DNA of 64,000 bases from Aspergillus flavus (GCF_009017415.1 NC_092409.1:2914001-2978000), one strand, 5' to 3'. Shown: positions 9,646 through 21,772, counted from the stretch's first letter. Notes: generated by a model from the letters alone, not told the origin. Translations and numbers: made by a program.

Positions 9646-12600
9646 TTAATCAGACATGAGCCACTCTGGAATGGCATCTTCATCTTCTGGATCATGCGAT
9701 AACAAGGACCCTTCATCGTTACTATTCGACTCTTCGTCTGAAGTCACTGGAGATTCAATACGTGACTGCGTTGCTGAAAGAGGCTGCGAAACGACCTTGA
9801 CACTCCCAGAGGGCGTGTCCGCTGCTGTAGATGACTCAACCAAGATAGGAGTGTCTGACGGAACCCCTTCGGGAATCTTTCGGTCTCCATCCCTATGTCC
9901 TTCTTTGTCCCTTGAGCCGGGCGCTGAAGCCTCGGGCAACATTGTGGCGCCTTGGTAGGGTGTTGTGCTTCTCGCAGTGTTCGTATCGTCGGACATGACG
10001 ACAAGCGAGTAGAGAGACTGTTCTTCTCTATTTGTGTGAGAGGGGCCACTTGCCACTTCAAGAACTGATTCTTGGACAGTTTCCTGATGTCTCTCACCGT
10101 CGTTAGGAATGAATCGTCCGCCGAGAAGATCATCATCTTTGGGCGCAGCGGGGCTTTCAAAGTGGCGTTCTTGAGCGACGTACTGTGAACCAATAGTTTC
10201 CTGGTTTGGTTCAGGGATGAATCCACCACCGGTTTCTTCTGGACTGCCGTGGTCATTATTACTTGATGCAACGCTCTCTTCGTCATCAGCCTCTTCGCCT
10301 TCAACGGCATAGCTTTGGACTCTTTCTGCGATGCGAAGCTTGAGCAAGAAATGTTTCCAAAGCCGGAGCGATTCGGCCGATTTCTGCTCGAGCTCAGCCT
10401 GCAACTTTTGGTCTTCAAGACAACCTAGAACTTCTTTTAATGCCTCCTCATACTCCTTAGCAATGACAACACCCTGAATTACGGCTGTCCCATGGCGCCC
10501 TTTGAAATCAAAGCCCGTTACGGCATCTGCGTAGTCAATACCCAAGAGTTTAGCGGCGTGCCTAGCATCAGAATGCTTGATATGGACTCCTCCAGAGGGA
10601 ACCATGCTCGGCACGTAGACATCAAGGTTTCCGAAAGCATTTTTTGGAACCTTCCCTTGAATGACTGATGGCGGTCTATATAGTTCGGTTTGGTGATAAG
10701 CGTATAAAGCTGTTTCGGTGTACTGTTCAGAGTCCCCCGCGTCTTCCTCAATAGCCATAACTTGATTCCTATGAGATTGAACACGCTTTAACGGCTGCTC
10801 ACCAACCTTTATGTCCCGACCCAATCGAAACCACCTGTTCGCACTTCGCAAAGCATGGACATCGGAGCGGCGATAAACAGGTTCCAAGACTTGGTTTCTT
10901 GACCCTGATTTGCCAACGCTAACCTGTCCAACGACACGTTTCGGAAAGATGGCTTCATGACGGCGAAGATGCCGCCCGAGCGCATAGATCGGGTGATCTT
11001 TGAAATCTTGTAAATTCCGAGGCATAGGCTCCGCAGCAATTTTGGCCGTAAGCTCGCTTATTTCAACTTCATCACGGTCCTCGAGGAAAGGTTTCTCATA
11101 AAACCGCATAACCCGGCCCCACCATCTTTCCCCATTCTTGGTTGACTCTACGCGTAGTTTGCGTGTTTTGGCATTAAAGGCCTTTGAGTAGCGGCGCGTG
11201 ACATCTCTTGCCGAAGCATCTTCCTCAAAGGCAATGACGTAACTCATACAGTTATACGGATCACTTGATGGCGGCTCAAATTTGAAAGATTTCGCAATCG
11301 ACTTCGTCACCAATGGGTCAACAGGAACCCATTTCTGCATCGCTTCGTTGAAAGCCTCGACCCAGAATACAGGGAATGATGATTCTCGGATACTAGGGCG
11401 TGAGTCTTCAGATGTTAATACGGGTATCTGCATACTGTTTTTTTAGCAATACATACTGGCAACGAAGCTCTTCAGTTGAGTCGAGGGTTTAAATTGTGGC
11501 CGACCAAGTCTTCTGGTCCTTGACGGTGTTGGAGATGCTCCCCGTTTCGCCAAATCATCCGTAGAAGTATCAAGATCATCAGACGACATCACGATAACCT
11601 GCCGTCCCGGCTTAGTAGGAGTCATTTGTTTGGTTGTTCCAGTAAATGGCAATGGCTGTAATGAACAGACGAGCCTAGCTTCCACAGCTACGGAGCGTAG
11701 TAGGGCACAGAACAACTGGGCACCAAAATCACGAGAGCCTTGAAGTGTCTTGGCCTGTTTTTGAAAATCATCCTTCGATAAGAACATCTCTGCGTCTGAC
11801 ATGATATCTTCCTAGGACGACATTAGAAGCACAATCCTAATACTACAGAAGTTGACTACAATACCACTCTTTGTTTCAAGGCAAGAGAATCATCTGCCCA
11901 ATGAGCTCGTTTCAAACCTGACTTTATAACTCTGAATCTCTTCAAGAATGCATCGCTGGCCTGATTAAGCCCATCAATGAACGTTGTCGACCTTGTATAC
12001 TGTGGCTGTTCCTGTGATGGATTCAGAAGCGAGATCACGCGTTTTGTCAACATCTGTTTGAGAAACCCCTAAATTTTACATTAGTTGGAGGTGCGAGCAG
12101 GATTCTGCTGAAACAAAGGCGCACCTGAATCTCTTCGTCGTTGCACCAGAGGTTTCGTAACTGGGCATGGGATAAGAGACAAAGCAGATGGGCCTTGTGT
12201 ACATGTAATCTCATCTCTCTCTCGGTTGCTGTAATTGGTTTCCGCCTTCTAATTACTTTCCGCTTCTGATCCTGATGAGGGTCAAGAGTGATCTGCATGG
12301 TCTCATTTTCTCCAGGAGCAGGTGCTGTTTGAATAGGAGCAGCAGGTGCTTGCAAGATGTCAACCTCTTCCCACTCCATTTCCGATTCGTCAGAGGAAGA
12401 AGAGTCATAAACAGTTTGTACTTGCAGGTTGACATTTTCTTGTTGCTTTGACGGATGCTGATCTTCTTGTTTTGTAGTCTGAGAAGGAGCAGGAGATGCC
12501 AGTGATTGCCCCTGTACCTTTCGCTTCTTTATTGGCCGATCATTCTCTAGGTTGCCGGGATCTCGAGCTTCGGCTTCTGCCAGCATCTCCCGGTATACTT

Positions 12601-12685
12601 CTGGGACCTCATCATCTTGCTCTCTTGACTGGCGACCGCCACGGGCTCCGTTCTTCTTGGAGCGGGCACGAGTCGTACGAGGCAT
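9646..12685 (-). CDS. rad4: DNA repair protein Rad4/XPC, four exons
   Basis: Damage-recognition subunit of nucleotide excision repair in the nucleus, partner of Rad23. Exons on the minus strand are 12685-12125, 12068-11868, 11811-11457 and 11405-9646, with introns of 56, 56 and 51 nt, giving 958 residues. After a disordered basic N-terminus (MPRTTRARSKK) comes the split transglutaminase-like domain: GFLKQMLTKRVISLLNP, AQLFCALLRSVAVEARLVCSLQPLPF, and then FPVFWVEAFNEAMQKWVPVDP. It is followed by beta-hairpin domain 1 (FKDHPIYALGRHLRRHEAI), BHD2 (YRRSDVHALRSANRWFRLGR) and BHD3 (TELYRPP...FGNLDVYVPSMVP...GFDFKGRHGTAVIQGVVIA). The last 250 residues are acidic and disordered. The 51-nt last intron is the only join that keeps frame. 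Two ACGCGT words lie 65 and 75 bases upstream of the ATG. Confidence 0.95.
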
Positions 12686-13416
12686 ACTTCCAGCAAGACC
12701 TATTCGCAACCATAAGGCTGAATTCTGGACTGATTAGATAAATAGTTATACGCGTCTCAACGCGTGGATGCGGCAAATTGGGAAGTGCGACAAGTGCCTT
12801 GGAGACTTCATCGCTATGCTGATTAGAGCGCAAGTAACGATAATTCTCAGCTCGGCGAATGAATAGGCATGAAATACAGCATTAGTTTATGCCTCTTTAT
12901 TTACAAGCATAAAATTTGAGATCTTTTGGAACTGAAACCAGTTCCGGAATTGCTCAGGGCAACAATGCGTCATACCGGATCGACCGTTGATCCGTTCCGA
13001 ATTGGCGTCACTTCCAAATCGGGTAATATTGATTTGAGTCCATCCATCAGAAGAGGTATGCCAGTGACTATAGGTCTTTCTATTGGAGGTGCTTGTAGAC
13101 TGATTAGATGACCTTACTGGCAATAGGCAGCATAATAGTACCGGAACTCTATACTCCGTACATAGGCAATTAGCCTTACCCAAAGGGCGAAGCAATGCGA
13201 CCTGATGAGTTAACTATTGCGTCACATACCGTTGATCTGAAGGTCCACTGGAAGTACTTGTTCAATCCACTACAGAGTGACAGCCGATTTTTATGAGTCC
13301 TACAGAATTAAATAGCTTAAGTTGGCACTTGAAGAACACCAAAAAGTTCCCTGGAATTTCCTTTAGATCCTTTGTGGTCGCATAGCAGCCAGTGGCACTA
13401 CTGCTTAACCTAAACT
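12686..13416. other. Divergent intergenic region between rad4 and PDH E1-alpha-like gene
   Basis: About 730 bases holding both promoters. The rad4 side has the paired ACGCGT words. The rest has short spurious frames only. A CTCCGTA word occurs near 13150. Confidence 0.6.
12750..12765. promoter_or_regulatory. Two MluI cell-cycle box-like words upstream of rad4
   Basis: ACGCGT occurs at 12750-12755 and again at 12760-12765, one helical turn apart, 65-80 bases upstream of the rad4 ATG. Closely spaced pairs of this word are typical of MBF-controlled DNA synthesis and repair genes in yeasts. Regulation here is inferred. Confidence 0.55.
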
Positions 13417-14799
13417 ATGCTTTCAAGATCCTTGAAAAGAGCTGGGCCAGTCCCTTGGGTGCGGCCAGTCCTTTCTTGTACCTGTCGGCGCTCTCTAGCA
13501 CATGTCGCTAGTTTGGAAGACATACCTTCTGTAAGTGACAAATGCGTTATCCCTTCACTAGTATAAATAATGACACTCGACGTCTTTAAGGAAGATGATA
13601 AGCCATTTAGTGTTCCAATAGCAGAAGATAGCTTCGATACGTATCATTTAGACCCGCCTCCGTATTCAGTTGAAACCACCAAGAGGGAACTGAAACAGTT
13701 ATACCATGATATGACAATGATAAGGTCAGCTTGATCTTTCTAGTTATTTTTCTTTTTTGAAGAGCTGTATCGTTGACTCTTCGCAGACGTATGGAGCTTG
13801 CCGCGGATGGGTTATACAAAGATAGGAAAATCCGTGGCTTTTGTCATTTATCAACTGGACAAGAAGCAGTCGCTGTCGGTATCGAGCATGCACTAACTAA
13901 ACAGGACAAACTTATAACGGCATACCGTTCCCACGGGTTTACATTAATGCGCGGAGGGACCGTGAAGTCTATCATTGGCGAGTTGCTTGGACGAAGAGAT
14001 GGCATTTCGTATGGCAAAGGCGGCTCTATGCACATGTTCTGCGAGAGCTTCTTTGGGGGGAATGGAATTGTCGGAGCCAGTGTGCCAGTAGGTGCTGGAA
14101 TCGCATTCGCTCAACAATACAACGATGCGAATAATGTCACAATCGATCTCTACGGTGATGGGGCAGCCAATCAAGGCCAAGTTCACGAAGCTTTCAATAT
14201 GGCTAAGCTGTGGAATCTACCTGTGATATTTGGCTGTGAGAGTAAGTTCATTATTTCGATGTGCGCTTACATTGTGTGCTAACGCACTTTAAGACAATAA
14301 ATACGGCATGGGAACATCTGTTGAAAGAGCCTCTGCAATGACTGAGTACTACAAGCGTGGCCAGTATATCCCGGGGCTACGAATTAACGGAATGGATGTC
14401 CTTGCCGTCCTTTCCGCGGTCAGATACGGCAAGAATTTCATCCAAGCAGGAAATGGACCACTTGTCTATGAATACATGACATATCGATATGCGGGACACT
14501 CAATGTCAGATCCAGGGATTGCATATCGAAGCCGGGAAGAATTGAAAGATCAGCGTGCGAATGACCCGATCTCTAACTTTAAAGAGAGGTTGATTGAGTG
14601 GGGTGTATTCTCGGAGGAAGACGCCAAAGCAATCGATAAGAATGTGCGAAGCAAAGTCAACGATGAAGTGGCCGAGGCTGAAAAGATGCCCGAGCCCGAT
14701 ACGAAACTCGACATCTTGTTTGAGGATATATACGTTCGTGGTAGTGAACCGCAGCAACGACGAGGAAGGACCATCGATGAAACTTATTATCGGGGTTAG
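13417..14799 (+). CDS. Pyruvate dehydrogenase E1 alpha-like subunit, four exons
   Basis: Thiamine-diphosphate-dependent alpha subunit of mitochondrial pyruvate dehydrogenase, or a close paralogue. Exons are 13417-13530, 13591-13724, 13787-14241 and 14294-14799, giving 402 residues. The first 30 residues are Arg/Ser-rich without acids and look like a mitochondrial presequence. The family motifs are all present: [37 protein letters not shown] and the ThDP/Mg motif starting GDGAANQG and ending ENNKYGMG about 30 residues later. The regulatory loop [19 protein letters not shown] keeps the first phosphorylatable Ser, while the position of the second mammalian site is Ala. Substitutions such as CESFF after MHMF and a short, unusual C-terminus make me suspect a second, diverged copy rather than the main PDA1 gene, but this cannot be decided from one window. 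The next gene encodes a thiamine-binding-family protein. Confidence 0.88.
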
Positions 14800-15316
14800 G
14801 CGAAGAATTTAGCATTTGATATGATCGATACCAAAGTTGATAAGAGATTAATGATACACAGTTCGAAAATATGAGGACAAGGTTGCTTGAGAATTGAAGT
14901 CTAGACAATCAAACAAATGTCAGTCATGAGATAGATCCAGTTTAAAGTAATCAAAAGTGGCACTAAGCCATGTTAATGAGCCACGGAACGAATGAGCCCA
15001 GAGCGTACAGCTCTGCATCGATATGGCTTGGGCGCCGCCCGTATGGCGTGGAACCCAACTGTAGGCACTGGTCGAGAAAACCTACACATAATCGAAACCA
15101 TTAATCTCATTCGTTGTTTGTGAGAAACGCCGATGATCAACGTGGACGTCACTCTGTTAATATGAAAGGTGGCAAGTTATAATAAACCGCTTGAATACCA
15201 AGCGGGGTTTACGTAGTTTGAGGTATATCGATCTCCTTAACGCTTGAGAAGATCAACCATCCAGCACCCACCTTTGATACAAAATAGCATAAGTCACCAG
15301 AACAACAGCGACAAAT
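14800..15316. other. Intergenic region between E1-alpha-like and thiamine-binding genes
   Basis: About 515 bases between two plus-strand genes. Short GC-rich hairpins occur near 14998-15045 (AGAGC...GCTCT and GGGCG..GCCC). No conserved thiamine riboswitch signature was found here. Confidence 0.5.
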
Positions 15317-15962
15317 ATGGCGACAACTAATCTGACAACCCCTTCGACCTGTATTGCCGATTTCTCCTTGATTCCGGTAGGTATTATGTGCCCCAATTAG
15401 CGATCGCGGTGGAGGGAGGGCCATGAGATGACACGAAGACTTGTCTAATGAACACAACCAGCTGACACTCGCATGTTAGATCGGCTCGCAGAATGCATCA
15501 TTCTCCAAGCAGATCGCAGAAATTCAAGAGCTGCTGCAGAAATCTGGCCTCAAATATCAGATGACTGCCACTGGCACGGCTGTTGGTAAGTTGCTTTCAT
15601 TCAATTAGGAGGTTAATCAGAGCTTCGACGGGATGATATTCTCTTACGGAATTGTCGACTCAGGGTGGATCTGAGAGATATTAGTGTCGACAGATATGGT
15701 GAATTTGAGTCACTAATTGAATGATCTAGAGGGACCCTGGGATCAAGTCGCCCGAGTCATTGGATATGCCCATACTTTGATCCACGAAGAGGGTATACCA
15801 AGAATTCAGACAGATATCCGTATCACGACCAGGTGAGATGGCATTTGACAAGACATCTTTGATGTAATAACCGAATCTCTAACCTTGTATGCGCATAGGA
15901 CGGATAAGGATCAACCGATGGAGGGCAGTTTGCAGTCCGTGGAGAGAATCTTGGCGACTTGA
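15317..15962 (+). CDS. Thiamine-binding-family small protein (MTH1187/Ecm15-like), four exons
   Basis: Protein of 110 residues of the small alpha/beta family once called UPF0045/DUF77 and now named thiamine-binding; yeast Ecm15 belongs to it. Exons are 15317-15376, 15480-15585, 15730-15832 and 15899-15962. The whole domain is visible: CIADFSLIPIGSQNASFSKQ, then LLQKSGLKYQMTATGTAVEG, then ARVIGYAHTLIHEEGIPRIQTDIRI and the closing SVERIL. It has no targeting peptide and is probably cytosolic. Members form tetramers, and ligand binding is established only for some homologues. Intron 2 (15586-15729, 144 nt) is longer than its neighbours and has nested inverted repeats. It lies about 520 bases downstream of a thiamine-diphosphate enzyme gene on the same strand, which may be chance. 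Confidence 0.9.
15597..15724 (+). repeat. Nested inverted repeats inside intron 2 of the thiamine-binding gene
   Basis: Outer arms TCATTCAATTAG (15597-15608) and CTAATTGAATGA (15713-15724) pair perfectly over 12 bases. Inside them TGTCGAC (15653-15659) pairs with GTCGACA (15686-15692), and CTCAG (15659-15663) can pair with CTGAG (15671-15675), overlapping the middle arm by one base. The fold would bring the two splice sites close together. The structure is read directly from the sequence; a regulatory role is inference. Confidence 0.5.
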
Positions 15963-16283
15963 GAATGGATGAAGACAGCTGTGGTTGCAGAGTATCATCG
16001 AAATTGTGTCAGCATGCTTTCTTCAGGAAATTATTGTATGCAGAGAAACCACACTGGGGAATAATAGTAGGGAAAGGGGCGTGAATTGTATGTAATGTGA
16101 TTAATATCTAGTTTTGACGCATTCATCGTTCTCTGGTTGATTTACTGTACTTTCAGAACTCGAGCTTCCGTCTTGCTCGAAAGGCTCAGGTACTGTACAA
16201 CCCAACCATTCTTTTCTGGGCAGGTAATGAATGATCAATGCAGTTTTTGGAAGAACTTTTCGCCGCGGTATAAGAATCTGACA

Positions 16284-16299
16284 CTTACTCCGGAGTAAG
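16284..16299. repeat. Perfect 16-bp palindrome
   Basis: CTTACTCCGGAGTAAG reads identically on both strands. It contains the CTCCG/CGGAG half-words seen repeatedly in this block. Confidence 0.6.
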
Positions 16300-19036
16300 G
16301 CCACGTCTATAGATACCAGGTACTCGGTACCTTGTGTTACACCCAGATTGATTCGCGACCCGACCGAATGGTCCGGAAGCGATCCTTTTTAACTTTATAT
16401 TATCGCGTTACCTGATTCCCAAGACGCGCTTGATTGGCCATTGTAACCTACAACAGCACTACGGTTAGCCGTATTTGTCAATTAAAAAGTTTTGATCTGA
16501 GGGGTAAACCCCAACACCTTGGGAGTGAATTCGCGTAACTACTGGAGGGTGGATATTAATAAGTAACATTTTGTAGTGTATATCACAGAAGTTTCAAAAC
16601 TGGTCGACCATATGTATAGTACTAATGACAGGAAACCATTACAGCCTCAAGCACAGCAGAAAAGACACTAGATAAAACGCATGTGAGAGAGAAACGTACT
16701 AACAGCAGATCACAATGAGGTTAGAGTACTAGACCTGCCTCTAGTAATAGATGCAGGGATCTGTGTTCCTAACCTGCAAGTTAGACCTTGTTAAAGAGGG
16801 TGGATTAGAGAAAAGGAACTCCGTATCCGCGGGTTATTCCTTACTTTCACCCTTTTTACGTTCTAGATGCCCCAATATTACATGTACGCTATAGTCTTAT
16901 CTGGAATTTCCATGACAAATTGGTGTTTCTTGGATTATTACGTGTAATTCAAGTAGCAGGCAACTTACTACTATCATTCATACCCCGTATCGAGGGACAC
17001 TAATAAGGAATATCCCCTCATCCTGACGCCAAGTTGGCTCCAGTGCTAATATTACCACCTGTCAAAGGACGAACTAGACCCTCATCTGCATTATTGGCGT
17101 GCCGGAGTAATTTCCAGAGTTAAACGAGCAATGACTGAATTAGGTATCTCCACAACACCAGGCTATGCTACAGCAAAGATACACCAGAGTGGCTCCAAAC
17201 CCCGATGGTCGTTACTACTGGCGTTAACTAAAAATGGGGTTAATCTGCGATGTAACATCTAATTTTTGCTTTTTGACGGAATCTTAGGTAGACATTCATG
17301 CAGCCGCGTCCTATCAACAAGTGCATATGCATCCCCGGCAAGGACAAAATTTGAGAAAACTCTAGGATCCATTGCACTTATGCATGGCCCTTGTAAGGTG
17401 AATAGGTGGAGGAGCTTCCGTGGAAATGTCTGGTGGATAGATTTCCCCTCCCACTGAAACTGCTGGATGTGCATATAGACCATGCCAATTGGGGGTTTGC
17501 GAGGAAGAATCCTTTCAGCTTGGGTGCCACTAACAATCCCTGCAGCGGCTTCTTTAGCTTCGCTTTGCCAGGTCACTACCTTGAATCCTCCAGACCCGGG
17601 GATTTGGTTATGGAAAAACAAGTCGTATGACATATTGTCGGCTGAAAGACGATCGGTTTAGTGGTGCTTCCTGAGAGAGATATCTTAGCTTCTGGACGTT
17701 TCTTACTTTTCTTGACAGGGCCGTGGATCCTCAACGTACTATTCCTGCATGTGGAGGCTGGACCGGGCATTCCGGTTTGTGAGTTGCTGACAGCCGGTCA
17801 CCTAGTAACCTACGAGACGACAGTATTAACCACTAACCCTAAGTCCATTTCGGGTCGCGAGTATGCATGAGTTCCACTATCCATCACAGTAATCCAATGG
17901 CCATTTGGATGTTTTGTTCATGGGCGAAGATCCGGGCCTGTAGGTCTTGGCGATTCCCTTACTGCCTTTTCCTTACGAGGTAAAGAGTAAACTATCATAG
18001 CCCTGGGCTCGTGACCGGGTTCAAACTCAATAGTCAAGGTAGACGCCGACAGTTGGGCTTTTCGTCATGAAAATGTCACAGAGATCGGTGTGTAGTTTCT
18101 AAGTGACAGACAAAAATATAGCTCTTCCTTACAGAAGCAATACATTGAATCCAACTCGCAAGGACAAGCCTGTTTTTGTATGGGTGTATATACGTACGGA
18201 GTACGTGCGCATACACTTACAACGAAAACTTGGAAGTTCTCCTAAAGCATGTTACAGTGTTGTCTACTTAATGCAGTATAATACATCGCTTCTACAAGGG
18301 TAATCGCACCTTCGTACGTGCCTGACCCTGTGGTAGCCCGATGAAGCACATGCTGGAAGCCAAACAATGGCGCTCGACACGCATGAAATAAATGTATAGC
18401 CCGGCTCAGCTCATGCATACTTACGTGCCTAGGGATAATATGGAGACTCGAGATAGGCTTGTTACAGTTCCGCCTAATTTCCGGGCAGCTTGTCGGCCGC
18501 CTGATTTAAGGCCGGGGCGTTGTTCGTCTGATTGAAAGAAAAAAAAATTTCACCTGATTCTTTTCTCTCCCTACGATTTTCGCTCTGAATCTTGTCTCTC
18601 AACAATGTCAATATCCTAAAGGCGGTAATCCGAAAATTAAAGCCAACCAAAGGCTGCTCACGCTGGGAATAAAAGATGAAACTGCCTTGTGAACATTGGT
18701 AAGGCACGTAGATGGGACGGCACACGGTGGTACACAAGATGAGAGGGGAAAGATGGGATCAAACAGCCGTTGAGATGACTTGTCTCATCTACCAGCCGGT
18801 GAATATTCCCACCGTGCAGTAGCCAACATCACTATGCTTTACTGGGAACTAGTAACAGCACACTATGGACTAGTAGAGGAGTGATGAGCTGGAAAATCCC
18901 AACCTCCGAGAGGAATCACCAATGGACTGTTGACAGCACTTGTCTCCACCCCATTGCTCGGATAAGTTGCTTAGATTTGTCAGAGTTCAAGGCCTCTGGG
19001 CGGCGTCCACGACAGCCTTCTGCACCTTGGAAATCT

Positions 19037-19058
19037 AGCGCCCCTACGGAGGGGTGCT
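19037..19058. repeat. Hairpin with ACGG loop (9-bp stem)
   Basis: Arms AGCGCCCCT (19037-19045) and AGGGGTGCT (19050-19058) pair with one G-T wobble around the loop ACGG. It shares the TACGGA core with hairpins at 19131 and 21271. Confidence 0.5.
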
Positions 19059-19130
19059 GCAGCCTTGATGCACGCTTTATCAGCCTTGCAATAGGTAAGA
19101 TGCTTCCGAAAGTCTTGTATTTGACTCTTC

Positions 19131-19146
19131 GTCCCTACGGAGGGAC
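19131..19146. repeat. Hairpin with ACGG loop (6-bp stem)
   Basis: Arms GTCCCT and AGGGAC pair perfectly around the loop ACGG, 73 bases after the previous hairpin with the same loop. Confidence 0.5.
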
Positions 19147-20513
19147 TCCTGAGGTACCTAGTAGGTAACGATCTTCAGTAGCTGAGCAGGTGGCGTAGTC
19201 TATCTCATCGTTCTACTAAGACCAGGGCGTCCGAAGAATTCCCGAGGTCACCATGTCATTGAAAGTTGTGGCTTTCGTGCGAAAAAAAAAAATGATAATG
19301 TCATCACATTTTACCCTATATTCCTTACGCGTCACAATCGGTAAACGCCGATGCACTCGGGAATTTATATGGGGAAGATTATGGAGTACACGGTGCAATA
19401 CTCGACACTACGTGCCGCGTCAAAAATGCTGCAAAATTATACCCAATATAAGAGCATGTCCTACGTGTATATAGAGTCACGGTAGTATGAGACTACATTC
19501 GATAGTGGTTTCCCTAACCGTACCTGGTTGTGCATTTACACTTCGTACATTTACAGAGAGTTGAATCGGAGGTGGTGAGCTCCGCATAGAGCCTGAGTAC
19601 CACGAAACTTACTCTTAGCATATGTTTTGATTGCATACGTGTCCGCTGTTATAACAGCAAATATCAATAGAAGTTTTGCTTGGACTATAATTGCTACTAC
19701 CAGCAAAATTATTGTTTACATCCTTACTCCGTACTCTGCAATAGATCCACAATCGCCGTATTCCGAATGGCGGCTAGTAGATCCCTGAGGCGTCGTATCT
19801 TCTACTATGCAGCATGTATATCTACCAATTGGCGACAGGAATTCTCCAAGAGGAACCAGTGGAAACATACAACCGAGGCCCTCCTATCGCATTCGCGAGC
19901 AGTGGAGGTCTACCGACTACCGAGTACTTAAAATTTTAGGGTACCATACCTTGAGCACAGTAGTAATTCACCAAACACTCCGTCTGCCGCAGGTGCAGCT
20001 ATTTCAGCGCAATTGGTCATGGTAAATTCTCGGTTACCGCGAGGTAAAGTATGTTTTCTGTTTGTTTATCTACTCAGTCCTTCTCCTGAAATACTCTAGT
20101 TGATGCAGGAATAGGTAAGCCCCTCTGGCGACTTGCGTCGGACCAACATTCCTTATGTATGGTACGCCCGGGACTTTGAACCAGGGATACAATGTTCGTT
20201 TCGCGTGAATGCTCTTCTCGAACTTATCCCGAGCGGATGCTGCGGGCTTAATGGGCGGGGCAGCATTCTACAATATTTATCTTAGGACGCCTAGCTGAAG
20301 ATAACCTGCGACTATCCACAGGCTTGATTCGTCGTCCTTTGCGAGGTTTTATAGCCTGCGATGAGGGATTAAAACAATGTCCTGTCTATATCATAGAGTT
20401 TACCCTGGAGAGAATATGGAAATGAATGTGTACCCCGTAGATTTTGAAGAATACTCTTCGGCGCGGGTTTTGCTCTGAGGTTTGGAAAAAGTGGATCGAT
20501 AATACATACACGA

Positions 20514-20514
<1 letters not shown>

Positions 20515-20550
<36 letters not shown>
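20515..20550 (+). repeat. (AAT)12 microsatellite
   Basis: Twelve uninterrupted AAT units, followed 25 bases later by three further AAT-like units (20576-20587). Likely polymorphic between strains. Confidence 0.9.
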
Positions 20551-21270
20551 CACCAACATACTAGAAAGCAGCGGAACAATAATAATAGCCGATCTTCTGA
20601 AAAAGTTTCATTTCTCTACCAAATTACTAACGATGTCTTCTACTGAAACAGTATTTCAAATAGTGATAATAAAGGGGGGTCTCCCGGCGGAGAAGCTCTG
20701 AGAAACTTGGAGTTCAAGTGGGACAGAAGTGGAGGGTAATTCCGTCGGTGTGGGTGGGTCAGGGATCCGACAGCTTGGATAGCGGTAACTCTCCTTCACC
20801 TTTGTGTCACCACGGAGAAAATTAAAGTGAAAAAGAAAAGATGAGCCCGAGACTAGCACTAACTATTCTGGGTAGTTGGGAAGGGGGACTCGGGAATTGC
20901 TTCCTCGTCGACTTAGGCCATATTTGCTTTTTCTTTCTTTAAATTATCTATTAATTTGAATTCAGACGAGCCATAAAATCATTCGCGGTCATCTTGATAG
21001 GACAACGCCAAATACATGCATAGCGTCATCCAATGGCTCCAGTCGTCCTACGGAATAAGACGCGACCCATGGATGAGAAATTCCCAGCAGTGTGGTACCA
21101 ACAGTCATTGGATCCCGGCTTCTGTTGAAGATCATTTCACTCTTACCTCTTTACGGTACTAGTGGTACTGCTCTCTTACCACTACCTGGCAGCTAGACAC
21201 AGTACTTTGTTATTAGGTAGCAATGATAAGCGTGGCTTGGCCGGTGTGAAAGGACTTCTGGACCCTCTTC

Positions 21271-21286
21271 CCTACTACGGAGTAGG
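21271..21286. repeat. Hairpin with ACGG loop (6-bp stem)
   Basis: Arms CCTACT and AGTAGG pair perfectly around the loop ACGG. Same core as the hairpins at 19037 and 19131, with a different stem. Confidence 0.5.
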
Positions 21287-21772
21287 TCGTTTCTGCCTGA
21301 CGTATCGAAGTTACAACTTACAAGCCACCGCTGATTTGTCCATGTCGTATTGTCCTCGGTTCTCGTCACTGGCTCTCCCGGCAGCTTGGGACGCCCGTGC
21401 TTTTTCCTCCTTAGTAGGTTCTTAGGAGGAGCCGGGACCAGCTGGCAGGGGTATAGTGGTTACACAAGGAACCGACTTAAAGGCAGAGCATTAGTTTGTG
21501 CTACACTGTATATCAAACTGTATGCTCTCTACGCATGGTCAGTGGACCTTTTGCCTTCTCGAGAAGGGGCTTACGAGATACCTCGTGATATTCTCATGTG
21601 TGTGTAATGTTGTACACAGACATTAGACGAACAAATTGATATATATCTTTAGATGATGGTTGTCGGCATCTTGCAGTTGAGTGAGTTGACCACCTACAGT
21701 AGTTCCCGTTCATCTGGACCGTACACTGCAGGAAAGAAAAGTTTCCGAAGAACAGCTCTAGTATGTTCTTTC

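Noticed and set aside
15586..15729. Canonical thiamine-diphosphate riboswitch in the thiamine-binding gene intron
   Set aside because: CTGAGA is present, but the second conserved strand of the aptamer (ACCTGA followed by a GGATAAT...CC block) is missing, so only an unspecific structured intron is claimed.
17259..17633. A 124-codon minus-strand frame in the gene-poor block
   Set aside because: It has no recognisable motif, no supporting exons and no family resemblance. Frames this long arise by chance in 7 kb of moderate GC content.
21440..21480. tRNA-like GGGTATAGTGGTTACAC in the gene-poor block
   Set aside because: No cloverleaf can be drawn and no B box follows.
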